This document shows, in pieces, positions 26,829-34,397 of a stretch of 64,000 nucleotides of DNA. Positions within the stretch are counted from its first letter, which is position 1. Each line of letters opens with the position of its first letter. The stretch spans positions 186,001-250,000 of the forward strand of contig CAVQFB010000004.1 of NCBI GenBank assembly GCA_963711675.1, written 5' to 3'. A model generated the notes under the pieces. It did not search any database. It was not told the origin of the DNA and saw only the letters and a program-made list of their open reading frames with translations. The position numbers and the translations under genes were made by a program. This DNA comes from CAVQFB01 sp963711675. GTDB lineage: Bacteria; Acidobacteriota; Terriglobia; Terriglobales; Acidobacteriaceae.

Positions 26829-26900
26829 CAAGGCGTAGTGTCTTGCGTCCAGTGAGCGTGGCGTGCGGCAGGGCTAGTCTTGCCGCGCTGGGGGGTGATC

Positions 26901-27425
26901 ATGTCGACCGCAGGAGTAAACGGAAACGGTTCCCGGAGCATGCCGAACAGCGGTGATCCGCATGTCCAGGAAGTAGTCAAGGCCGCGCACGAGGAACTGC
27001 GTCAGCTGATGAAGCAGCGCGCCGAGATCATGAAACGCATCGGGACGGTGAAACAGACGATCGTCGGGCTCGCCAATCTTTTTGGCGACGAAATTTTGAC
27101 AGAGGAACTGCTCGAGCTCGTAGACCGGAAGAGCAATGGCCGGCAACCCGGCTTCACCAAGGCCTGTCGCATGGTGCTGATGGAATCGCCGCGCCCCTTA
27201 GGCGCGCGCGAGGTGTGCGAACAGATTCAGCAGAAAATACCGCCGGTGCTGCTGCGCCACAAAGATCCGCTGGCCTCCGTGACAACGGTATTGAATCGTC
27301 TGGTCGACTACGGCGAAGCCAGGAGCGTTGTGAAGGACAACGGCCGCAGGGCGTGGCAGTGGGTTGCGGATCCGGCGGACAGCCTCGATGCGAATGCCTC
27401 GACTTCGCCTGGAATCGTAGCCTGA
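26901..27425 (+). CDS. Winged-helix DNA-binding-like protein
   Basis: The 174-residue product has a coiled-coil-like N-terminal helix (about 20-60: VVKAAHEELRQLMKQRAEIMKRI) and a C-terminal winged helix (about 85-155: RMVLMESPRPLGAREVCEQI, then SVTTVLNRLVDYGEARSVV, and KDNGRRAWQW as the wing). This resembles a family of short regulators seen repeatedly in acidobacterial genomes; the targets are unknown. The ATG is preceded by GGGGGGTGA. It stands alone, convergent with the ABC cluster, and has an inverted repeat upstream. Confidence 0.75.
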   Translation: MSTAGVNGNGSRSMPNSGDPHVQEVVKAAHEELRQLMKQRAEIMKRIGTVKQTIVGLANLFGDEILTEELLELVDRKSNGRQPGFTKACRMVLMESPRPLGAREVCEQIQQKIPPVLLRHKDPLASVTTVLNRLVDYGEARSVVKDNGRRAWQWVADPADSLDANASTSPGIVA

Positions 27426-27451
27426 GAGTCGTTGCTCGCCAAGAACCAAAA

Positions 27452-27471
27452 GGCACGGTGTGAGCCGTGCC
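27452..27471. terminator. Bidirectional hairpin between convergent genes (REP-like palindrome)
   Basis: A 7-bp perfect stem GGCACGG / CCGTGCC with a 6-nt loop lies between the winged-helix gene and the ABC operon. On the minus strand it is followed by TTTT, so it probably terminates the ABC transcript. Its outer arms match the palindrome at 19060-19079. Confidence 0.6.
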
Positions 27472-27515
27472 CTTCTGCTTTCTCACCCGAGAATGGATGC
27501 TGGAACTGCTCTCTG

Positions 27516-28226
27516 TTATGCGGGCAGCAGCATCCCCTTCTCCAGATGCCGCGTCACGTGCGCGTAAGACGCCGCATGAGGGTCGTGTGTAACCATCACG
27601 ATCGTCTTGTGAAAGCTCTCGTTCAGCCGTTTCAGAATCTCCAGAATCTCCGTCGCCGAGTGGCTGTCCAGATCCCCGGTTGGCTCGTCCGCCAGCAGAA
27701 GCGTGGGGTCGCTCACGATGGCGCGAGCAATCGCGACGCGTTGTTCCTGCCCGCCGGAAAGCTGTTTCGGCAAGTGGTGAACTCTCTCCTCGAGTCCCAC
27801 CAGCTTCAGCGCCGTCATCACGTGATCACGTCTCTGTTGCTGATTCAGTTTCGTCAACAATAGCGGCAGTTCCACGTTCTCAAACGCCGTCAGGACTGGA
27901 ATCAGATTGAAGGTCTGGAACACGTACCCGATATGTTCGTTTCGCCAGCGCGCCGCCTGAGAGTCGTTGAAACGAAAAATATTCTCGCCCATCACCAGCA
28001 ACTCCCCACCAGTCGGCCGGTCAATCGCGGCAATCATGTTCAGCAGCGTGGTCTTGCCCGAGCCCGAGGGCCCCATCAGCGCGAGAAACTCCCCGGTGGC
28101 AATGTCGATCGAGACATCATCCAGCGCCTTCACCTCGAACGCGTCGCGCTTGAACACTTTGTTGACCGATCGTGCCTGGACGACCTTGGATGCAATTGCC
28201 GTGTTGGTCACAGTAGCCGTGCTCAT
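27516..28226 (-). CDS. ABC transporter ATP-binding subunit (MacB/LolD-like)
   Basis: A 236-residue ATPase with Walker A GPSGSGKTTL (about residues 51-60), the signature LSGGQEQR (about 151-158), Walker B LLLADEPTGDLDS and the H-loop His in VTHDPHAA. It matches the LolD/MacB ATPase group that drives FtsX-type permeases in moving lipoproteins, peptides or drugs. Its ATG overlaps the stop of the adaptor gene by 4 bp. It is the last gene of the cluster that begins at 33438. Confidence 0.95.
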   Translation of the reverse strand: MSTATVTNTAIASKVVQARSVNKVFKRDAFEVKALDDVSIDIATGEFLALMGPSGSGKTTLLNMIAAIDRPTGGELLVMGENIFRFNDSQAARWRNEHIGYVFQTFNLIPVLTAFENVELPLLLTKLNQQQRRDHVMTALKLVGLEERVHHLPKQLSGGQEQRVAIARAIVSDPTLLLADEPTGDLDSHSATEILEILKRLNESFHKTIVMVTHDPHAASYAHVTRHLEKGMLLPA

Positions 28227-29593
28227 GATTGTCCTTTGATCTTGATTTTGTCGCCATCCTTCAAACCCTGCGGCGCTGTGGTAATAACGTCCTCGCCTCC
28301 GGTAAGCCCGCTTACCAGAAAACCACCACTCCGTTGGCTGACCACTCGTACCTCGCGCTGCACTGCCCTGCCGTTGAAGGAGAGGAAAACCACTTTCTTG
28401 CCGTCGCGATCTTTCACTGCATTCGCAGGGACGAAAACACCCGGCGCCTGCTTGTTCGAGGCAGTCTTTTCCTCGTTCGCCAGGAACTTTACCGTCGCGT
28501 TCATTTCCGGGCGCAGGAAGTCATCGGGATTCAGCACCTGCACTTTTACCTGCACGGTCGCCTTCTGGCGGTTGGCCTCGGGAGAAATCTCCGCGATCTG
28601 CCCGTCATACTTGCGGTCCGGATAAGCGTCGGTGGTCACGACTCCCTTTTGCTTGGGCCCAAGTTTCGCGAAATCGTCCTGCGCGATGTCGAGCTCCACC
28701 TGCAGATCCTTAAGATCGGCGAGCGAGACCACTGAACCCTGCGGACCGCCTTCCGCGCCACTGGCGAACGTGGAGGTAACCAGCTCTCCCTTTTCCGCTT
28801 TTCGGTCCAGGATTGTCCCGGTGACGGGCGCTCGAATGACCGTGGCATCGAGTTGCGACTTCGCGTAATTCAACTGCCCCTCGGCTTGAAGCAGAGCACC
28901 TTTTGCGCGCGAGATTTCTTCCTGGCGTGGCCCTAGCCTGGCAAGTTCAAAAGCTCGCTCCAGGGAGTTGGCTCGCTGCTGATCGGCCTCGTACTTGGCG
29001 GCGGCGTCATCCAATGCTTGCTTCGACAGGACCCCCTGGTCCACCAGGTTCTTCGTCCGATCCAGCGTGATCTTGTCGTTCGCTGCCGTGGCGCGAGCCT
29101 CATCCAGATTGTGCTCAGCCTGTTGAATCTCTTCTGGCCGCGATCCGTGCTGCAATTCCTCCAGGTATGCCTTCGCGTTTTCGTAGGTTCCTTTGGCCTG
29201 TTCGTATTGCGCGCGGAACTCCTCGTCTTCCAGGCGGACCACCGCCTGACCTTCCTTCACCTTGTCGCCTTTTTCCACGCCAATCCACGCTAAGCGGCCC
29301 GTGACCTTCGAATTCACGTTGATCTTGTGATGCGCGACGATATAGCCGCTCGCTGACAGCACAACTCCGCCCACGTCGCTGCTTTCGGCCGTCGCCCTCG
29401 CGACCTCGACCTCAGACGGATCGGATGCGAGCAAGCGGTACGCCAGTGTGCTCACGCTCAGCAGCACCAGCACGGCAATCCCAACCAGGATCCACCGCTT
29501 TGCCCACAGGGGCGGATCGCCGTCGCCACCCTTGTCGGACCGGTCGATGCGCAGGCTCTGCAAATCCTGATGTTTGGTGTCAATCGCCATCAT
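28223..29593 (-). CDS. Periplasmic adaptor (HlyD/MacA-like membrane fusion protein)
   Basis: This 456-residue protein has an N-terminal TM anchor (about residues 32-55), then a barrel-sandwich half (VGGVVLSASGYIVAHHKINV), a long alpha-hairpin (about 110-230: EQAKGTYENAKAYLEEL...), the second half-lipoyl strand (VIRAPVTGTILDRKAEKGE) and a beta-barrel domain. It should link the inner-membrane ABC permeases to an outer-membrane exit duct, as MacA does. No outer-membrane factor is in the window. The ATG at 29593 is followed by a second ATG; either may be used. The four-base overlap with the ATPase indicates coupling. Confidence 0.93.
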   Translation of the reverse strand: MMAIDTKHQDLQSLRIDRSDKGGDGDPPLWAKRWILVGIAVLVLLSVSTLAYRLLASDPSEVEVARATAESSDVGGVVLSASGYIVAHHKINVNSKVTGRLAWIGVEKGDKVKEGQAVVRLEDEEFRAQYEQAKGTYENAKAYLEELQHGSRPEEIQQAEHNLDEARATAANDKITLDRTKNLVDQGVLSKQALDDAAAKYEADQQRANSLERAFELARLGPRQEEISRAKGALLQAEGQLNYAKSQLDATVIRAPVTGTILDRKAEKGELVTSTFASGAEGGPQGSVVSLADLKDLQVELDIAQDDFAKLGPKQKGVVTTDAYPDRKYDGQIAEISPEANRQKATVQVKVQVLNPDDFLRPEMNATVKFLANEEKTASNKQAPGVFVPANAVKDRDGKKVVFLSFNGRAVQREVRVVSQRSGGFLVSGLTGGEDVITTAPQGLKDGDKIKIKGQS

Positions 29594-29635
29594 TGCTCAA
29601 TGTGTCTCGTTTCGTACGACGAACCCGGCCTGGCC

Positions 29636-30799
29636 TTAACCGCGTAATGCCGCCAAAATGTCCTGTCGCGACGCGTGCCATGCCGGCGCGAATCCTCCGA
29701 ACAGCCCCATGCCCACCGCGAACAATACCGCCGTAAGAACAACCGCGGGAGTCATCTGCAGGCTGAAAACTACCTCGCTGAACGTGACCTGGTTCGACGT
29801 TCCTGTGGTCATGCCATTGAACGGCAACATCAAAAGTATCCCGGCCAACGCGCCCAGCAGTGACAACAGCAGTGACTCCAGCACGAACGAAGTCAGAATG
29901 CTCGGCCGCGAAAATCCGATTACCCTCAGCGTGGCGATTTCTCGCCCTCGATAAGCGACCGCAGCATACATCGTGTTCATGGCTGCGAAGCTCGACCCAA
30001 TCGCCATGATGATGGCCACAATGAAACCCACAAATCGGATGGGCGCACCCGACTTCGTCTGCGATGCGTAATAGTCGGGTTCCCGCATGCCGCTGAGTTC
30101 GAGCCGCTGGTCGTCGTTCGCACGATTCTTCAGCGCCTCCGCCGACACAGGGTCTGTCGCTCGCAACAACACCGAGGAATAGATCGTCCGCTCAAAATCC
30201 GTAGCGAGTTGATTAATGTCTCCCCAGATCTCCGACTCGTGCGCTGTACCCGCTGCGTCGAAAATCCCTACCACCTTCCAGTCGCCGTTTCCGATGCGCA
30301 TGGTATCTCCGATATTCGCCTTAGAAAATCGCTTGTTCAATGCCTGGCTCACAGTGATTTCTCGCTGCCCAGGCGTGAACCATCGTCCCGACACGAGATG
30401 TACTTTGGGCCGCATCTCAATCCCGAGCGGAGTCAGGAAACGCGTCGTCACGTTGACTTCGCCCGTCCCGTCCTTCCGCGGCAGCACAATCACGAGGATG
30501 TCCTCACCTGAAACCAACGGCTCGCCGCGATTGTTCTTCGCCACGCCCGGAAGATCCTTGAAAACCTGCATCGCATCGCGCGAGACCCCGCCGGCAGCCA
30601 GCTCTGACGTCGATCCCTTGCGCAGCACCAGGACATTCAGCGGGTCGCCAGTCGCTCCGAAGGCCCGATTTAATCCCGCAAGAAGCGCCATGATGAACAC
30701 CGCCGTCGCGACGGTTAGCGCGATGCCCAACGCGGTCATGATGGTCAGGCCTTTACGCAACTTCAGGTTCCGAACGTTGTAGCTGAGGGGAATAGCCAT
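29636..30799 (-). CDS. ABC transporter permease (FtsX family), divergent copy
   Basis: A 387-residue permease: TM1 near residues 20-42, a large periplasmic MacB_PCD-like domain (about 45-245), and a C-terminal FtsX domain with three TM helices, including EIATLRVIGFSRPSILTSFVLESLLLS, the characteristic coupling region. It lies 15 bp after the gene at 30815 and differs markedly from the two closely related permeases upstream, so the cluster has one divergent and two similar permeases. The substrate is unknown. Confidence 0.92.
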   Translation of the reverse strand: MAIPLSYNVRNLKLRKGLTIMTALGIALTVATAVFIMALLAGLNRAFGATGDPLNVLVLRKGSTSELAAGGVSRDAMQVFKDLPGVAKNNRGEPLVSGEDILVIVLPRKDGTGEVNVTTRFLTPLGIEMRPKVHLVSGRWFTPGQREITVSQALNKRFSKANIGDTMRIGNGDWKVVGIFDAAGTAHESEIWGDINQLATDFERTIYSSVLLRATDPVSAEALKNRANDDQRLELSGMREPDYYASQTKSGAPIRFVGFIVAIIMAIGSSFAAMNTMYAAVAYRGREIATLRVIGFSRPSILTSFVLESLLLSLLGALAGILLMLPFNGMTTGTSNQVTFSEVVFSLQMTPAVVLTAVLFAVGMGLFGGFAPAWHASRQDILAALRG

Positions 30800-30814
30800 C
30801 TTGATTTTTCTCCG

Positions 30815-31957
30815 CTACCCGATGTGACGCAATCCTTCCACGATGTTCACCTCCGAAGCGTGATACGAAGGTATTACCGCGCTGACGAATCCCACCAGCG
30901 CCGCTACCAGCAGGGCCACACCCATCGTGGCCGGGGTCACTTTCATTCCCGCCAGGAATCCTCCCTGCTTGGATGCCCCGGCGGCCAGAAACACCGCGAG
31001 CGCGGATCCCAGCAGTCCACCAATGAGCGACAGCGAAACCGCCTCCCCGACGAACAACCCCAGAATGCTGTTGCGCGTGAAACCCAAAGTCTTAAGTACG
31101 GCCACTTCACGGGTGCGCTCGCGAATCGACATCGCCATCGTGTTCGCCGAGACCAGCAGAATCGCAAATACTACGGCGGAACAAATGCTCAGGATGAATG
31201 CCTTCACATTACCCAGCATCTGCACGAAACTGAGCTGAAACGCTTTCTCGGTCTCGGTCTTCGTCGGCTTGGGTGAGTTGCGGAACATGTCATCCACCGT
31301 TCTCGCCACGCTGGTCATGTGTTCCGGCGAGTCGACCAGCACCGTAAAGATGCCCTCTGATCCCTTCACTTGCGGATAGCCCTCGTCAAGATAAGTCTTA
31401 TTGAAGTAGATCGCCTGGGTCGGCTGTGGTGACGCGTAAATTCCTCGAATCGTCAGCTCCAGGTTCACCGGAAAAATCAGCCCTTTGATGTTGAGCCGGT
31501 CGCCCAATTTCCATTTGAATTTCTTTGCTAATTCCGCGTCTACGATGGCTCCCGCCCGATCCTTCTGCCAGGCCTCCACTTGGTCCTCGGGAATCTTGAA
31601 CTCCGTATACACCTTCAGAAATTCCTGCGGATCGGTGCCGAACTGTGCGAAGAAATTCTCCGGCCGGTCGTCCTTATACTGCCCGCCAAACCACTGCGAG
31701 TTCACCACCTGCGTAACACCTGGGACCGCCCGAATCTTCTCCCGGTAAAAGCCCGGCAGGTTGAACACCAGCGAAACCTTATGCCGGACGATCAGGCGCT
31801 GTGCGGACAACGCCGACCCCTGATCGATATAAAAACTTCGCCAAATCGTCATCATCAGCGTCAGCAAGAGCAGGGAAAAACTGATACTCAGAACCGTCAG
31901 AATGCTGCGCCGCTTGTTGCGAAACGCGTTCTTGGTCACAAACCGGGTCAAGGTCAT
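30815..31957 (-). CDS. ABC transporter permease (FtsX family), paralogue A
   Basis: This 380-residue permease begins MTLTRFVTKNAFRNKRRS, has TM1 at about 20-42, a periplasmic domain (YKDDRPENFFAQFGTDPQE), and the FtsX block SIRERTREVAVLKTLGFTRN, then two further TM helices and the ending IVEGLRHIG. It is strikingly similar along its full length to the protein at 32287-33438, so the two come from a tandem duplication. The two may form a heterodimer, or one may be redundant. A weak CGGAG site precedes the ATG. Confidence 0.93.
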   Translation of the reverse strand: MTLTRFVTKNAFRNKRRSILTVLSISFSLLLLTLMMTIWRSFYIDQGSALSAQRLIVRHKVSLVFNLPGFYREKIRAVPGVTQVVNSQWFGGQYKDDRPENFFAQFGTDPQEFLKVYTEFKIPEDQVEAWQKDRAGAIVDAELAKKFKWKLGDRLNIKGLIFPVNLELTIRGIYASPQPTQAIYFNKTYLDEGYPQVKGSEGIFTVLVDSPEHMTSVARTVDDMFRNSPKPTKTETEKAFQLSFVQMLGNVKAFILSICSAVVFAILLVSANTMAMSIRERTREVAVLKTLGFTRNSILGLFVGEAVSLSLIGGLLGSALAVFLAAGASKQGGFLAGMKVTPATMGVALLVAALVGFVSAVIPSYHASEVNIVEGLRHIG

Positions 31958-32286
31958 AGCACCACTCCGAGGGCGAAGACAAAGGGAAGAGAACCTGGAT
32001 TCAACCTCTTACATCCGGCGACCGTAACAGGATAGAGCATTCTCCAGCCCGTCACAACCTTCTACGAAACCCGCTGGCCTGAAGTTTCTTTCATCCCACA
32101 AAATCAGTGTCTCGCGGCTCCAGTCCAGGCCGATCGGGGAATTCCACGAGTTTTCTGCCCACAACGTCTTATTCATTACATCTAGTGATAACTGGCGAGT
32201 AGTGACAAATGTCACGCAATTGTCGTGGCAAACTCCATCCAACAACTCATGTGCGTTATTGTTATGCGCCTTTCGAGGAATACTAT
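31958..32286. other. 329-bp region between the duplicated permeases
   Basis: No gene is supported. It lies between paralogue B (32287-33438) and paralogue A (30815-31957) and holds a CRP-type palindrome at 32202-32215. The gap suggests a separate promoter for the downstream copy. Confidence 0.5.
32202..32215. promoter_or_regulatory. CRP-type palindrome, GTGA-N6-TCAC
   Basis: GTGACAAATGTCAC has 6-bp exact arms around AA, and matches the GTGA-N6-TCAC core. It is about 245 bp upstream of the permease start at 31957, in the gap between the two paralogous permeases. Confidence 0.45.
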
Positions 32287-33438
32287 TCAGCCAATGTGAC
32301 GCAGGCCGTCCACGATATTGACGTGTGCGGCATTGTAAGAGGGAACAAATGTGCTAACAAATCCGACCACTCCCGCCACCAGGAAAGCCACTAGCATAGT
32401 AGGCGTCGTAACCTTCATGCCTGCCAGGAAAAGCCCCGCCTGCGACGATCGCGCCATCAGCGCGATCAGTCCATACGCTGCCGCCGATCCAAGCAGCCCT
32501 CCCGCCAGAGACAGACCCACGCCCTCGCTGACGAACAACCCGAGCACCTTAACTCGCGTGAAGCCTAAAGTCTTCAGCAGAGCCACTTCACGAGTGCGCT
32601 CGCGGATCGACATGGCCATCGTGTTGGCCGACACCAGCAGCGTCGCGAACACCACCGCCATGCAAATGCTCAGAATGAAAGCCTTCACATTGCCCAGCAT
32701 CGCGATCCAGTCCAACTGAAACGCGCGTTCGCTCTCCGACTTGGTTGGCCGTGTCGAATTGCGGAACAGATCATCAATCTCCTGCGCCACCTTGGTTACA
32801 TTCTGTGGCGAGTCCGCCAGCACCGAGTAGAAACCTACGTAGCCTTTCACGTTGGGATAGCCTTCATCCAGATAAGTGTTATTAAAGTAGATCGCTTCTG
32901 TCGGACTGGGCGCTGTGAACATCCCGCGAATCGTCAACTCCAGATTCAGTGGGAAGATCGTCCCTTTGATGACGATACGGTCTCCCAGTTTCCAGCCGTG
33001 CTTCTTCGCAAGCTGGCTATCCACGATGCAGCCGGCGCGGTCATGCTGCCACGCCGCGAGTTGATCCGGAGGAATCGTCGATTCCGGATACAGATTCATC
33101 ACTTCGTTCGGATCAGTGCCAAACTGCGCAAAGAAATTCTCCGGCTTGTCATCTTTGTACTGGCCTCCGTACCACGTCTCGTTGACTACATGCAATACGC
33201 CGGGCAGGGAGCGGATTTTTTCCCGGTAATAAGCTGGAATAAAAAAGGCCAGTGAAACCTTGTGCCGCGTGATCAGCCGCTGCGCAGATTGCGCGCTACC
33301 CTCATCGATATAGAAAGACCGCCAGATAGTCATCATCACCGTCAGCAGAAGCAGCGAGAACGCGATGCTGAGGACCGTAAGAATGCTTCTGCGTTTGTTG
33401 CGGAGGGCGCTCTTGGTTACGAAGCCGGTGACGGTCAT
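32287..33438 (-). CDS. ABC transporter permease (FtsX family), paralogue B
   Basis: The start is placed at 33438 (MTVTGFVTKSALRNKRRS), which lines up with the paralogue at 31957; the frame is open upstream to 33504 without similarity. The 383-residue product has the same layout: TM1, a MacB_PCD-like periplasmic domain, and the FtsX block SIRERTREVALLKTLGFTRV. By eye well over half the residues agree with paralogue A, including long identical runs. It is the first gene of the minus-strand cluster, which ends with the ATPase at 27516. Confidence 0.92.
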   Translation of the reverse strand: MTVTGFVTKSALRNKRRSILTVLSIAFSLLLLTVMMTIWRSFYIDEGSAQSAQRLITRHKVSLAFFIPAYYREKIRSLPGVLHVVNETWYGGQYKDDKPENFFAQFGTDPNEVMNLYPESTIPPDQLAAWQHDRAGCIVDSQLAKKHGWKLGDRIVIKGTIFPLNLELTIRGMFTAPSPTEAIYFNNTYLDEGYPNVKGYVGFYSVLADSPQNVTKVAQEIDDLFRNSTRPTKSESERAFQLDWIAMLGNVKAFILSICMAVVFATLLVSANTMAMSIRERTREVALLKTLGFTRVKVLGLFVSEGVGLSLAGGLLGSAAAYGLIALMARSSQAGLFLAGMKVTTPTMLVAFLVAGVVGFVSTFVPSYNAAHVNIVDGLRHIG

Positions 33439-33643
33439 TAGGTTACTCCAGGGGAGAATCCAGAGGTGTCGGAGCCTGGTCCACGAACTCTTCCATGTAT
33501 CCATATATACTGCGGAGTCCGCGACGGTCTGTGACGGGTGTCCGCCAACTCAGGTTACAGGAAACCCGCGTTGCGGTTCTTGAATCGTTCCCCTATGCTG
33601 AACTGCCCATTATTGCCAGGTCATTCGAGAGGGCGCATTTGCT

Positions 33644-34198
33644 ATGTCGCGCATCCGCAGTCTGAAGCCGAATGTCACGCGCGACGAAGCAGTCGAGCAA
33701 TTTTCTTCGGGAGGTCTGACCGACGCTGCCCGTGATTGGCTGCGCGGCCCACTGCGCTCAGTCGCCGACGTCTACATTCCTTTCCGCCTGTTTCAGATCG
33801 AACTCCACAACGCCGGTCATCGGAAAGTCCAATGCCTCGCCATCGACGCGGTAAAGGGCAACCTCGACCTCTATCATTTGCACGAGATCCCTACGGAATC
33901 AGACATTGTTATCTTCGAAACTCGCAATTGTCTCCCCGCCGTTCTCGACGATGCCCACCTCACACCGTTAATCGTCGCAAAATTTCGGCGCATCATTTTC
34001 AGCCGCGGCTTCTTTCGGCTGCGCTCTCCGGAGATTACCGCGACTCCGCTTCCCGGTGAAATTCACGTTCCCTACTGGATCGGCTTTCGCGGACATCAGG
34101 ACCGCCTGCGGTTCGACGTCATCGATGCCGTCCGCCGTCGTTACGAGGGAGCCAAGGTTCGCAAACTGCTTTATGAATGGCTATCTTCTGCCCGCTAA
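33644..34198 (+). CDS. Conserved protein of unknown function
   Basis: This 184-residue protein has no signal peptide or TM helix. Visible segments are SVADVYIPFRLFQIEL near 40-55, an aromatic ISRGFFRL-like stretch near 125-132, and EIHVPYWIGFRGHQDRLRFDVIDAVRRR near 145-172. I do not recognise a family. It is divergently transcribed from the ABC cluster and precedes the pseudokinase gene with 199 bp between them. The ATG at 33644 has no good ribosome-binding site. Confidence 0.6.
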   Translation: MSRIRSLKPNVTRDEAVEQFSSGGLTDAARDWLRGPLRSVADVYIPFRLFQIELHNAGHRKVQCLAIDAVKGNLDLYHLHEIPTESDIVIFETRNCLPAVLDDAHLTPLIVAKFRRIIFSRGFFRLRSPEITATPLPGEIHVPYWIGFRGHQDRLRFDVIDAVRRRYEGAKVRKLLYEWLSSAR

Positions 34199-34397
34199 CC
34201 GCGGCCTGCCGAATCGATCTCGCGGCACCAGGGACTTGGCTTAAAGCATTTTGAATGTGCTGCTTTCGGGTACTTTCGTAACTCTCGGACTCGCACCTTC
34301 CGGCGGTATCCTAACCCTGACTTAGCCTGCAATTTGCGCCCTGGCGTCCCCCTTTAAGCGGGCCGTCCTTGGTTGTGTTTCCGCGAGGTTAGCAAGA

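Larger units (their letters stand above)
26520..26900. other. 381-bp intergenic region with a tandem repeat and an inverted repeat
   Basis: No gene is seen. At 26522-26557 a degenerate 14-bp unit (A/GAGACTTACxxGGC type) occurs about two and a half times directly after the operon stop. A 9-bp inverted repeat lies at 26782-26828. Confidence 0.5.
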
